Assembly: GCA_937924855.1 (NCBI GenBank)
Contig: CALEYQ010000074.1
Location: 1-64,000, forward strand
Reading direction: 5' to 3'
Length of the DNA stretch: 64,000 bases
From: an uncultured Bacteroidota bacterium
GTDB taxonomy: Bacteria; Bacteroidota; Bacteroidia; JADZBD01
Both the position numbers and the translations under genes were made by a program. Under the pieces are notes generated by a model. It searched no databases, was not told the origin of the DNA, and saw only the letters and a program-made list of their open reading frames with translations. Within the stretch, counting starts at the first letter, position 1. Each line of letters starts with the position of its first letter. Positions 36,901 through 43,463 of the stretch are shown here, piece after piece.

Positions 36901-38343
36901 CCGCCAACACCACAACCCGGGAAAAAGGATTCTGCAAAGAAAAAAGAAAAGGATCCCAATGAAATAACCATACTGGATTATATCGCCAGAACGGTGATGA
37001 TGGTGAGGAACTTTTCCTTCTCAGTAACCCAGAACAACGGAACGGTTCTTCCAGGATATAGACCCAATACTACAGTATTAGGGATGTCAACTACCAGTCC
37101 CTACGGAAATACTTTTGCCCCCGGATTCGGATTTGTCATGGGTGGCCAGGATCCCAATATACACAATGAACTTGCCGGAGCGGGATATATGACAACGGCT
37201 AATCATAACATGCCCTATACCCGAAATACCACGCTGAATTATAACGGAAGAGCTAATATTGAACCATTCAACGATTTTAAAATTGAAGTTACCGCTAACC
37301 GTAATTATTCGAAAAACCAAACCATGTTTTTCATTTTCGATCCCATGGATGGAGTATTCGAAGAACGAAACCCTTTGGAAACGGGTAACTTTAGCATGTC
37401 ATTCATAACCTGGAAAACGGCCTTTTCCAAGCTCGATCGTAAGGATTATTTCTACGAACCTTATGAAAAGTTTCGGAATAACCGGGCCGAAATGTCGGCC
37501 TTGCTGGCACAGGATTACGGAAACAGCAGCGGGGTTAGCCAGGGCTTCTATAACGGATACGGTCCCACCAGCCAACAGGTAATGATGTTCTCTTTCCTTT
37601 CAGGATATGCCGGCCACGATGCCAGCGGAATTTCAAGAAATACCTTCCCGGTTATTCCCAAGCCCAACTGGCGGATTACCTATAATGGTCTGGCAAAAAT
37701 GGAGATATTGAAAAAGCACTTTAAAACGGTAACACTAACTCATGCTTATCGTTCCTCTTACTCGTTCAGCTTTACCCAAAATCTCTTGTATACTGATGAC
37801 GGAAACAACGTTCCAACCGCCTTGGATAATGCGAGCAACTTTATTTTTAAAGAGCAGATAAATACCATAAACCTGACCGAGCAGTTTTCGCCCCTTATTA
37901 AGGTCGATGTTACCATGACCAATAAAATTACAGGAAATGTGGAATTGAAGAAAGACAGGAACATTGCCCTCAGTCTTTCCAATAATCAGGTAACTGAAAT
38001 TTTCGGAACCGAGTATATTTTCGGTGCCGGCTACCGGATTCCCGGTCTGGAGATTAAGTTTTCCAAAGACAAGAAAAAGAAACCTCTTAAGAGCGACCTT
38101 AATATCCGGGCCGATCTGTCGATACGCCGGAATATTACCCTGATCCGAAAAGTGGTGGAAAATGTAACCCAGCCCACGGCCGGGCAAACCATAATTTCCG
38201 TGAAAACATCGGCCGAATATACCATCAGCGAAAGGCTTAACCTGAGGATATTCTACGACCAGATACTCACGCGCCCGGTTATTTCAACCAGCTTTAATTC
38301 CAGCAACGTAAATTCCGGGGTGGCCCTGCGCTTTACTTTGTAG
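30967..38343 (+). CDS. sprA: SprA, outer-membrane translocon of the type IX secretion system
   Basis: A very large protein (2,458 residues) of the SprA/Sov family, the 36-strand outer-membrane channel through which T9SS cargo leaves the periplasm. It has an N-terminal signal/hydrophobic segment, family features such as the GVIPKLFVKGDVFQDIFGG and VDIRPQGSAELTFG blocks, a central region with DDFEGSQTLIDI, and many amphipathic strands to the C-terminal ALRFTL. Size agrees with known SprA proteins (about 2,300-2,500). A lysine-rich, proline-rich linker lies near 1975-2000. It is translationally linked to ruvA. The three T9SS cargo proteins in the window are its predicted clients. Confidence 0.96.
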   Translation: MSFRIFHRGILASHFLPVLGFLGAIFFAGSFHGDAWYAPAPAFFGPENPGILPLASDSDTNVIKLRYPFEDQSWIDPMFRDWSPLYLNDPSNIRTTYTYDPDSNIYVVEQKIGDKHFRPPTYMTVEEYSRYDLDKRMKEYWKKKQHADNLNEQNTKSGVIPKLFVKGDVFQDIFGGNTVDIRPQGSAELTFGVNVSKTDNPSIPERQRRLTTFDFNEKIQLNVIGKIGEKLKLTTSYNTEATFDFENQMKLEFTGFEDDIIKKIEAGNVSLPLTGSLITGSQSLFGIKTQMQFGKVTVTNVFSQQRGRKSEIEITGGAQTNNFEVNGDNYEANKHYFLSQWFRDNYESALANLPIVVSNINITKIEVWVTNTTGNINETRNIVAFTDLGEESGNINFPAQVLPLTPPGTVSQNQNNTLNPITFTAAHPPVRDINAVSVYLGNPVNFNPVFQSVRDFEKLIAARKLSPSEYYLNERLGYISLNSQLNPDQVLAVAFQFTQNGNVFQVGEFSTDGVAEPNCLMVKMLKSTNVSTRRDTMLWDLMMKNVYAIGAYQVKPDNFKLDVLYNNPSTGVYVNVLPENNLPISGQQLIQVLNLDRINPQQNPTPDGVFDFLDKITINASNGRVYFPVVEPFGDYLRKKINPTGNVNLIAIENKYAFDQLYDSSKTAAQQFPDKNRFILRGSYRSASGSEISLNAANIPQGSVTVTAGGVPLQENIDYTVDYSLGRVKIINEGLLQSGAPIKISLESNSLFSIQSRTMIGTRVDYRVNRDLNFGLTHIRLNERPLTQKVNIGDEPIKNNVVGIDGNYRTEAPWLTRLVDKLPLLATKEMSTITTSFEAAKLFPGHSKAIGKNGNSYIDDFEGSQTLIDIKNFGAWTLSSVPRYQPALWPEADSMGIASGYNRALLSWYVIDPILLRTTDVVSNTNLQSNLLSCEILETYLFPNRQSPTGQPINIPTLDLTYYPEEVGPYNYNVSPTSYAAGINASGKLNNPGSRWAGIMRRIETNDFEAANIEYIQFWMMDPFVRDQNGNSPDYQEIFGTTPPSGGDLYVNIGNVSEDILKDGRLSFENGLPTNIMQTPWGNVPTVTSIVNAFDNNTLVRSKQDVGLDGLPDVDPDGSDNQVDEKTYFASYLAAIAALHGTNSAAYQNLLDGNGETGDVSHDYYHHFRGDYDAAQYNIVRRYKYFNGMEGNSPIEQGDNGYTQSSTTIPNTEDVNRDNNLNETEDYYQYRIKINPIDISPTNVGNNFITDVYQSSFTTPNGSRKTVNFYQFKIPLSQFQKMGNIEDFRSIRFMRMVVKGFDKPITLRFARLDLVRGEWRKYNFDLLSPGEYIPVDNSATTFDVSAVNFEENGSKQPVNYILPPDIEQETDITTANLIRLNEQALALRVCGLKDGDSRACFKNVSLDLRSYRKLRMFVHAEAGPNNEVLNNGDLQMFIRLGTDYTDNYYEYSIPLHVTAPGYYSNTSDDDKRKVWRYENDMILSFAELQAAKQQRNSRLNTTGSGVTLTTEYTVNITDENGHARIIRIKGNPNLSTVKTIMIGVRNPKKVPGGGDDGFTKCAEVWVNELRLTDFDEAGGWAATARVTGKLADFGTVTLAGNMSTPGWGSLEKKVSERKRETVYSYDVITQFELGKFFPVNWNIRLPLYYGFSEIRVNPQFNPYDPDIELKNVYNSPEFSEAYKDSIRKATQDFTRRRSINLTNVKKERGRGQTKTHLYDVENFALNLSYSELFQRNYAVAHYQTKNYRGGITYNYSTQPKPWKPFEKKKLFKSNSMRIVREFNLNPYPNSYAFVMDVDRFYSEKLLRDITGEYLTIDTAFQKSFNINRSYDLRYDIARSLKMAYNATNTGLIREPDGKIDQDWERDSIKQDLFRGGTSMTFMQQVRLDWTLPINKIPLLDWVSANASYSGNFNWNRPSFFADTMGRTLNNSNTKTLNSQLNMVNFYNKVKYFKKVNQKFLKKATSSNKPSPLGNPNKPPPTPQPGKKDSAKKKEKDPNEITILDYIARTVMMVRNFSFSVTQNNGTVLPGYRPNTTVLGMSTTSPYGNTFAPGFGFVMGGQDPNIHNELAGAGYMTTANHNMPYTRNTTLNYNGRANIEPFNDFKIEVTANRNYSKNQTMFFIFDPMDGVFEERNPLETGNFSMSFITWKTAFSKLDRKDYFYEPYEKFRNNRAEMSALLAQDYGNSSGVSQGFYNGYGPTSQQVMMFSFLSGYAGHDASGISRNTFPVIPKPNWRITYNGLAKMEILKKHFKTVTLTHAYRSSYSFSFTQNLLYTDDGNNVPTALDNASNFIFKEQINTINLTEQFSPLIKVDVTMTNKITGNVELKKDRNIALSLSNNQVTEIFGTEYIFGAGYRIPGLEIKFSKDKKKKPLKSDLNIRADLSIRRNITLIRKVVENVTQPTAGQTIISVKTSAEYTISERLNLRIFYDQILTRPVISTSFNSSNVNSGVALRFTL

Positions 38344-38359
38344 GAAATTGGTAAGGGGG

Positions 38360-38390
38360 TTTGCAGTTGTTGTTCTAAACCCTATTTTTG
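38360..38390 (+). promoter_or_regulatory. Promoter of gcvH, full -33/-7 match
   Basis: TTTG at 38360-38363, a 19-nt spacer and TATTTTTG at 38383-38390 reproduce the bacteroidotal promoter exactly, 16 nt upstream of the gcvH ATG. A 6-bp stem GGGTTT/AAACCC (38357-38362 and 38377-38382) overlaps it and could weakly terminate sprA. Confidence 0.7.
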
Positions 38391-38406
38391 TCACCAAATC
38401 AATTTT

Positions 38407-38787
38407 ATGAACATCCCTGATAATTTAAAATACACCAAAGACCACGAGTGGGTAAAAATTGAAGGAAACGTGGCTACGGTAGGCATTACCGATTTTGCAC
38501 AAGGCGAATTGGGCGACATTGTTTATGTGGAAATAGAAACCCTGGGTGAGGATGTAGAGGAAGGTGCCGTGTTTGGAACCGTGGAAGCTGTGAAAACCGT
38601 AAGTGACCTCTTCATGCCTCTGCAGGGAAAAATAACTGAGGTTAACCCCGGCCTGGTTTCCAACCCGGAAGCCGTAAATAAAGATCCTTACGGAGAAGGA
38701 TGGATGGTAAAGGTGGAACTGGCCTCCGGTGCCAATACCTCCGGTCTGCTTTCTGCCGCAGATTACAAATCCTTAATCGGACAATAA
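38407..38787 (+). CDS. gcvH: Glycine cleavage system H protein
   Basis: A 126-residue lipoyl carrier protein of the glycine cleavage complex. The lipoylated lysine is K63 in GTVEAVKTVSDLFMP. The start MNIPDNLKYTKDHEWVKIEG and the C-terminal NKDPYGEGWMVKV fit the family, and length is typical. It has its own promoter and is followed 5 nt later by a VanZ-like gene. Confidence 0.97.
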   Translation: MNIPDNLKYTKDHEWVKIEGNVATVGITDFAQGELGDIVYVEIETLGEDVEEGAVFGTVEAVKTVSDLFMPLQGKITEVNPGLVSNPEAVNKDPYGEGWMVKVELASGANTSGLLSAADYKSLIGQ

Positions 38788-38792
38788 ATAAA

Positions 38793-39179
38793 ATGTATCG
38801 GTTTAAATGGGCACTGTTATGGACGGTGCTCATTTTTGTTTTATATGCCATCCCGGGGAAGGACCTGCCGCATTTTGATTGGGCCGATCTTATCAGCCTG
38901 GATAAATTTGTTCACGCCGGCATCTTTTTCATGCATTTCCTGTTTCTGGCCGGCATTTTTCTTGCCGGAAGCAATGATACCTTTAAAAATGCTCTTTTCA
39001 TTGCGCTGGCCTCCTCTTTGTATGGGGCCCTGCTGGAACTAATGCAATTGCTGGTTTTTGAAGGTCGCTCCTTTGAATGGCTCGATATCCTTGCCAACGA
39101 TACGGGAATTATTCTTGCGCTTTTTACCCGTAAAAAGTGGATAAATCATCCTATTTTTGGCAAGATTTTCCGACCATGA
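38793..39179 (+). CDS. VanZ-like membrane protein
   Basis: A 128-residue protein with four predicted membrane helices and VanZ-family features (LPHFDWADLISLDKFVHAGIF and the late GRSFEWLDILANDTG). The open frame continues upstream into gcvH, but ATG 38793 just after the gcvH stop gives the conserved start MYRFKWALLWTVLIF. The function of VanZ-like proteins outside teicoplanin resistance is not known. Its stop overlaps the next ATG (ATGA), so it is coupled to elaA. The run sprA-gcvH-vanZ recurs in gliding Bacteroidota, from memory of those genomes. Confidence 0.83.
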   Translation: MYRFKWALLWTVLIFVLYAIPGKDLPHFDWADLISLDKFVHAGIFFMHFLFLAGIFLAGSNDTFKNALFIALASSLYGALLELMQLLVFEGRSFEWLDILANDTGIILALFTRKKWINHPIFGKIFRP

Positions 39180-39646
39180 AAAGCGCTACCTGGGAACACA
39201 AAGCATTTAACGACCTTACCCTCGAGGAATTATACGGCCTGCTACGACTCCGCTCGGAAGCTTTTCATGTAGAGCAGGATTGCGCCTACCTCGATCTCGA
39301 CAATAAAGATCAGAACAGTTACCACCTCCTGGGAAAATCAAAAAAAGGAGAGTTAGTTGCCTATGCCCGGATTATTCCCCCCGGGGTTTCCTTTAATGAG
39401 GTATCCATAGGAAGAGTTGTTACTTCTCATCGCACCCGTGGAACCGGTTTGGGAAAAATGCTGATGCAAAAAGCCATAGAAGCGGTTTACGATAAATTTG
39501 GTCCCGTTCCGGTACGAATTGGTGCCCAATGCTATCTTACCCGATTTTACGGTTCTTTCGGGTTCCTGCCCGACGGAGAGGAATACCTGGAGGATAATAT
39601 TCCCCACATCGAAATGGTGTTGCCTCCCAAAAAAGTAAAGCCCTAA
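39176..39646 (+). CDS. elaA: GNAT-family N-acetyltransferase, ElaA type
   Basis: A 156-residue acetyltransferase. ElaA features are LTLEELYGLLRLRSEAFHVEQDCAYLDLDNKDQ, ARIIPPGVSFNEVSIGRVV and the acetyl-CoA loop RTRGTGLGKMLM. ATG 39176 overlaps the VanZ stop. The longer frame from 39137 lies within VanZ and is rejected. The substrate is unknown. Its stop codon overlaps that of the convergent cysN by 4 nt. Confidence 0.88.
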   Translation: MKSATWEHKAFNDLTLEELYGLLRLRSEAFHVEQDCAYLDLDNKDQNSYHLLGKSKKGELVAYARIIPPGVSFNEVSIGRVVTSHRTRGTGLGKMLMQKAIEAVYDKFGPVPVRIGAQCYLTRFYGSFGFLPDGEEYLEDNIPHIEMVLPPKKVKP

Positions 39647-40914
39647 AGAATCATTCCGGCTCCCACTGTAACATGGGTTGATTCATCTATCAGAATCAAA
39701 CTTCCTGTATTCCGGTTTCTCAAATAAGAATCCGCCGCCAGGGGCGAAGTAGTCCGAATGCTGATTTTACCAATGTCGTTCAATCCCAACCCTTCAACTT
39801 CATTCTCTTTCTCCAGGGTATTTATGTTTATCCGGTGTGAGATTTCTTTTACTATCCCCCGCACTTCACGGGTGGTATGTCGTATGGAATATTTTCCGTT
39901 CAGCTTAAGCGGTGTTTCCGATAACCAGCAAACCATTACATCCAGTTCCTGACTCAGCCGCGAGGGCGTGGCCGACTTCACAATCATATCTCCGCGGGAA
40001 ATATCAAGGTCGTTTTCGGTAAGCAGGGTTATGCTTTCTCCGGCATAAGCAGTTTCTACTTCCGCTCCGCCTTTTTCAATGGCCTTAATCCGCGATGTTA
40101 AACCTGAAGGCAAAACCGTAATAGCATCCCCCACCGAAAAGATGCCTCCGGAAATTCTTCCGGCATAACCCCGGTAATCGTGGTATTCATTCCGCATGGG
40201 ACGAATCACCAGCTGCACCGGGAAACGCGCATCGGCAAGGTTCTCATCATTGGTAATGTGAAGATTTTCCAAAAGGTAGAGCAGGGTAGGACCATTATAC
40301 CAGTCCATATGCGTTGAGCGCTCCACAATATTATCACCCAAAAGGGCCGAGATAGGAATGAAATTTACATCGCGTATGTTGAGTGAAACAGCCAAAGCCT
40401 CAAATTTTTTCCGGATGTCGTCAAACACCGCTTCGCTGAAACTCACCAGATCCATTTTGTTTACACAAACTATCAGATGGGGTATCCGAAGCAGCGAAGC
40501 AATGTAAGCATGCCGCATGGTTTGTTCAATGATGCCTTTCCTCGAATCAACAAGAATGATGGTGGCATTTGCGGTGGAGGCTCCGGTTACCATGTTCCGG
40601 GTATATTGAATATGCCCCGGAGTATCGGCAATAATGAATTTCCTTTTTGGAGTGGCAAAGTATCGATAGGCTACATCTATCGTTATTCCCTGTTCCCGTT
40701 CCGCTCTCAGCCCATCGGTTAAGAGGGCCAGATTTACATACTCTTCGCCCCGTTTTTCCGAACTTTCCCTCACCGCCTCATATTGATCTTCAAAAATAGA
40801 TTTGCTGTCATAGAGCAACCTTCCAATGAGGGTGCTTTTGCCGTCGTCAACAGAACCCGCCGTTGTAAAACGGAGGAGGTCCATGTCTAAATAATTATGA
40901 TTTTCCGTTATCAT
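39643..40914 (-). CDS. cysN: Sulfate adenylyltransferase subunit 1 (GTPase)
   Basis: A 423-residue GTP-binding subunit of ATP sulfurylase. The P-loop GSVDDGKST is at 20-28, with switch and base motifs DTPGHIQYTRNM and NKMD. A translation-factor-like beta-barrel region follows. GTP hydrolysis drives APS formation by CysD. Length is that of stand-alone CysN without a fused APS kinase, which agrees with a separate cysC. It is the last gene of cysC-cysD-cysN, 12 nt after cysD. Confidence 0.96.
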   Translation of the reverse strand: MITENHNYLDMDLLRFTTAGSVDDGKSTLIGRLLYDSKSIFEDQYEAVRESSEKRGEEYVNLALLTDGLRAEREQGITIDVAYRYFATPKRKFIIADTPGHIQYTRNMVTGASTANATIILVDSRKGIIEQTMRHAYIASLLRIPHLIVCVNKMDLVSFSEAVFDDIRKKFEALAVSLNIRDVNFIPISALLGDNIVERSTHMDWYNGPTLLYLLENLHITNDENLADARFPVQLVIRPMRNEYHDYRGYAGRISGGIFSVGDAITVLPSGLTSRIKAIEKGGAEVETAYAGESITLLTENDLDISRGDMIVKSATPSRLSQELDVMVCWLSETPLKLNGKYSIRHTTREVRGIVKEISHRININTLEKENEVEGLGLNDIGKISIRTTSPLAADSYLRNRNTGSLILIDESTHVTVGAGMIL

Positions 40915-40926
40915 GTGTTGAATCCT

Positions 40927-41832
40927 TTAAAAATATCCTGCTTTTTTCCTGTCTTCCATTGCCGCTTCGCTGCGCTTGTCATCCATCCTTGTTCCTCGTT
41001 CGGTAACCCGTGTGGCGGCTACTTCCTGAATGATTTCCTCGAGCGATTTGGCTCCCGATTCCACCGCTCCGGTACAGGTCATGTCGCCAATGGTGCGAAA
41101 CCGGACTACCTTCTCAACCGGTTTTTCCGTGGGTTTTAAAGTCATGAAAGGATTGAAGGCATACCAGGCTCCGCTTCGTAAAAAGCACTGGCGGGTATGT
41201 GAAAAGTACAAGGAAGGAATTTCAATTTTTTCTTTCAGGATGTATTGCCACACATCCATTTCTGTCCAGTTGCTGATCGGGAAAACCCGGAAATGCTCAC
41301 CCACATTTTTCTTTCCGTTAAACAGGTTCCACAATTCAGGACGCTGGTTTTTAGGATCCCACTGTCCGAACTCATCCCGATGCGAGAAAAATCTTTCCTT
41401 GGCCCGTGCTTTTTCTTCATCGCGGCGGGCACCTCCGATGCAGCAATCGAAACGATGCTTTTCGATGGTTTCCAGGAGCGTAATGGTTTGAAGGGCATTC
41501 CGGCTCGCATGAACTCCTTTTTCTTCTATGGCCGTTCCGGAATCAATGCTTTCCTGAACATGGCCCACCACCAGTTGAACCCCATATTTTTTCGCGAGGT
41601 CGTCGCGGAAATCGAGGGTTTCCCTGAAATTGTGTCCTGTATCAATATGCACAAGTGGGAAGGGAACACGGGCCGGAAAAAATGCCTTCCTTGCCAGGTG
41701 AAAGCAAACGATGCTGTCTTTTCCACCGGAAAATAACAAAGCGGGTCTTTCGAACTGTGCGGCTACTTCCCTGAGTACATAAATCGATTCCGATTCCAAC
41801 TCATCAAGGTGTTTAAAGCTGTGGGCCTTCAT
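40927..41832 (-). CDS. cysD: Sulfate adenylyltransferase subunit 2
   Basis: A 301-residue catalytic subunit of ATP sulfurylase, forming APS from ATP and sulfate. The PP-loop SGGKDS is at 35-40. Other family blocks are IDTGHNFRETLDFRD, CCIGGARRDEEKARAKERFFSHRD and the C-terminal RVTERGTRMDDKRSEAAMEDRKKAGYF. Length is typical. It sits 3 nt after cysC in the operon. Confidence 0.97.
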   Translation of the reverse strand: MKAHSFKHLDELESESIYVLREVAAQFERPALLFSGGKDSIVCFHLARKAFFPARVPFPLVHIDTGHNFRETLDFRDDLAKKYGVQLVVGHVQESIDSGTAIEEKGVHASRNALQTITLLETIEKHRFDCCIGGARRDEEKARAKERFFSHRDEFGQWDPKNQRPELWNLFNGKKNVGEHFRVFPISNWTEMDVWQYILKEKIEIPSLYFSHTRQCFLRSGAWYAFNPFMTLKPTEKPVEKVVRFRTIGDMTCTGAVESGAKSLEEIIQEVAATRVTERGTRMDDKRSEAAMEDRKKAGYF

Positions 41833-41835
41833 GAT

Positions 41836-42429
41836 TTATTTATTAAATAGGTATACAACAAATTTTTTTAACTGTTCAAAGCATTCTTCCTCGCTCCGGC
41901 TTTCGGTGTCGAGGGTTAAATCGGGACGGGCAGGCTCCTCAAAGGCTGATTCCATTCCGGTAAAATTTTTCACTTCGCCGGCCGCCGCTTTGCGGTAAAG
42001 CCCTTTTACATCACGCTGCCGGCAGGTTTCAAATGAGGCTTTTACAAAAACTTCCCGGTAGTCGTCCGCACCAATAATATTTCTGGCCAATGACCTTATT
42101 TTTTCGGTGGGCGAAACAAAACCGGCCAGCACAACGAAACCCGCATGTAGAAAAAGTTTGGCGGTTTCCGCAGCGCGCCGGATGTTCTCCAGCCTTTCTT
42201 CATCGCTGAAGCCAAGGCCGGAACAAAGACCGGTGCGCAGGTTATCGCCATCCAGCACCACAACCTGAACATTTTTTTCGAACAGGTAGCGCTCCAGTTT
42301 CAGGGCCAGGGTGGTTTTTCCCGATCCGCTCAATCCGGTAAACCAGATTACCGCAGCGCGATGCCCGTTCCGGCGCTCTCTTTCAGCGCGGGAAATAATT
42401 TTGTCGGTTGGATATATGTTGTTTTGCAT
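41836..42429 (-). CDS. cysC: Adenylylsulfate (APS) kinase
   Basis: A 197-residue enzyme that phosphorylates APS to PAPS. The P-loop GLSGSGKT is at 32-39, DGDNLRTGLCSGLGFSDEERLENIRR is the APS-binding block, and the FVSPTEKIR and FVKASFETCRQRDVKGLYRKA lid segments follow. It is the first structural gene after the leader peptide and attenuator; the terminator's T-run ends 6 nt before its ATG. With cysD, cysN and the divergent cysQ it forms a sulfate-activation group; no cysH or cysI is in the window. Confidence 0.96.
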   Translation of the reverse strand: MQNNIYPTDKIISRAERERRNGHRAAVIWFTGLSGSGKTTLALKLERYLFEKNVQVVVLDGDNLRTGLCSGLGFSDEERLENIRRAAETAKLFLHAGFVVLAGFVSPTEKIRSLARNIIGADDYREVFVKASFETCRQRDVKGLYRKAAAGEVKNFTGMESAFEEPARPDLTLDTESRSEEECFEQLKKFVVYLFNK

Positions 42430-42435
42430 GACAAT

Positions 42436-42468
42436 AAAAAAAGCCTTTCCGGAATATTACGAAAAGGC
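42436..42468 (-). terminator. Attenuator terminator before cysC
   Basis: On the minus strand GCCTTTTCG (460-468) pairs with CGGAAAGGC (443-451): nine pairs including one G-U, an 8-nt loop, and then seven T residues (436-442). It ends 6 nt before the cysC ATG, so as an intrinsic terminator it would shut off the whole operon unless prevented. Confidence 0.85.
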
Positions 42469-42498
42469 CTCTGGGTAAATATATTAAACGCCTTTCCG
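42460..42498 (-). promoter_or_regulatory. Antiterminator hairpin competing with the cysC terminator
   Basis: The 9-mer CGGAAAGGC also occurs at 490-498, identical to the terminator's 3' arm. It can pair with the same GCCTTTTCG (460-468), forming a stem of equal strength upstream. The two hairpins are mutually exclusive. The first 9-mer begins 3 nt after the leader stop codon, so a ribosome at the stop would cover it, while one stalled at the first Cys codons would leave it free. Confidence 0.75.
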
Positions 42499-42501
42499 GT
42501 A

Positions 42502-42534
42502 CTAAAAGCAACACATTCCGCAACAGTTCATCAT
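42502..42534 (-). CDS. Cysteine-rich leader peptide of the cysC-cysD-cysN operon
   Basis: A ten-codon ORF, MMNCCGMCCF then TAG, with two TGT-TGC cysteine pairs (523-520 and 513-508). Four of ten residues are cysteine, plus three methionines. It lies between the promoter (about 47 nt upstream) and the antiterminator/terminator pair. A product this short is unlikely to act as a protein. By analogy with trp and his leaders it would be a ribosome sensor: cysteine shortage stalls translation, the antiterminator forms and cysCDN is expressed. Translation has not been shown; the case rests on the agreement of codon content, position and RNA folding. Confidence 0.75.
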   Translation of the reverse strand: MMNCCGMCCF

Positions 42535-42580
42535 GGCGGAGGGCTTACGAAATACGGAAAGACTTGTTTTGTTCACGGCA

Positions 42581-42611
42581 CAAAGGTAAATCTTTCCGGA
42601 ATTTCAGCAAA
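42581..42611 (-). promoter_or_regulatory. Promoter of the leader-cysCDN operon
   Basis: On the minus strand, -33 TTTG (42608-42611), a 19-nt spacer and -7 TACCTTTG (42581-42588) match the bacteroidotal consensus fully. Transcription should start near 42575, about 40 nt before the leader ATG. Confidence 0.75.
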
Positions 42612-42619
42612 TTTTAAGG

Positions 42620-42627
42620 TAATTTTG
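42620..42627 (+). promoter_or_regulatory. -7 promoter element for deoC
   Basis: TAATTTTG fits TAnnTTTG and ends 4 nt before ATG 42632 and 10 nt before the in-frame ATG 42638. No -33 TTTG is seen at standard spacing. Confidence 0.4.
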
Positions 42628-42631
42628 AACC

Positions 42632-43462
42632 ATGGCCATGGCATCTTCTTATTCCTTTCCTCCGGAAAATGAATTAAAAGACCTTCTTTCAAGGGCTTCC
42701 GAAGCTGAAAAAAGGTTCCAACCTTCTTCTCCGGTAAACATTTTAAGCCTTATCGACCTCACCAGCCTCGAGGGAAAAGATAACCGTGCTCTTGTGGAGG
42801 CATTATGTAAAAAAGCCATCGCATACGGAGTTGCAGCGGTTTGCCTGTATCCGGAACTTATTGCCCCTGCCCGCGAAATACTGGGCGATGCACCCATCCG
42901 GCTTGCCAGTGTGGCAGGAGGTTTTCCGTCCGGACAAATTCCCCTGAACCTGCGTTTGAAGGAAGCCGAATATGCCCTTACCGCCGGAGCCGGAGAAATA
43001 GATATGGTAATTTCCCGTGGAAAATTTCTGGAAGGAGATTTTAATGCGGTTTATGATGAAGTGTTCGCCATGAAATCACTTTGCGGTACCGTCACATTGA
43101 AAGTAATTCTTGAAACCGGAGAGCTGGAAAGCGACGAAAACATAATCAAAGCATCCTTTCTTGCCCTGGCCGGTGGAGCTGATTTTTTAAAAACATCTAC
43201 CGGAAAAATTTCCGTGGGAGCCACACCCCGTGCGGTGGCACTCATGGCTGCCTGTGCCCAATACCACGAAAATAATTCCGGAAAAAAAACCGGCATAAAA
43301 CCCAGCGGAGGCATTTCGGATGAAAAAACTGCCCTTCATTACCTGGGTATTGTTGAAGCAATTTGCGGAGCTGCACACCTGAATCCGGAATATTTCCGAT
43401 TTGGAGCCAGTCGCCTCGCCGATGTAATGGCAGGCAAAGAAACAGGATCAGGAGGGTATTGA
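42632..43462 (+). CDS. deoC: Deoxyribose-phosphate aldolase
   Basis: A 276-residue class I aldolase that cleaves 2-deoxyribose-5-phosphate to acetaldehyde and glyceraldehyde-3-phosphate. The Schiff-base lysine is K187 in GGADFLKTSTGK; the GEIDMVISRG block is at about 121-130 and IKPSGGI is near 234. The second ATG (42638, MASSYSFPP) is an equally good start given the -7 box. It is followed after 1 nt by cysQ, an unusual pairing of nucleoside catabolism with PAP turnover. Confidence 0.94.
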   Translation: MAMASSYSFPPENELKDLLSRASEAEKRFQPSSPVNILSLIDLTSLEGKDNRALVEALCKKAIAYGVAAVCLYPELIAPAREILGDAPIRLASVAGGFPSGQIPLNLRLKEAEYALTAGAGEIDMVISRGKFLEGDFNAVYDEVFAMKSLCGTVTLKVILETGELESDENIIKASFLALAGGADFLKTSTGKISVGATPRAVALMAACAQYHENNSGKKTGIKPSGGISDEKTALHYLGIVEAICGAAHLNPEYFRFGASRLADVMAGKETGSGGY

Positions 43463-43463
43463 T

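Noticed and set aside
42430..42611. SAM or other metabolite riboswitch upstream of cysC
   Set aside because: No riboswitch-like multi-stem core was recognisable in the short leader, while the Cys ORF plus two alternative 9-bp stems explain it fully.
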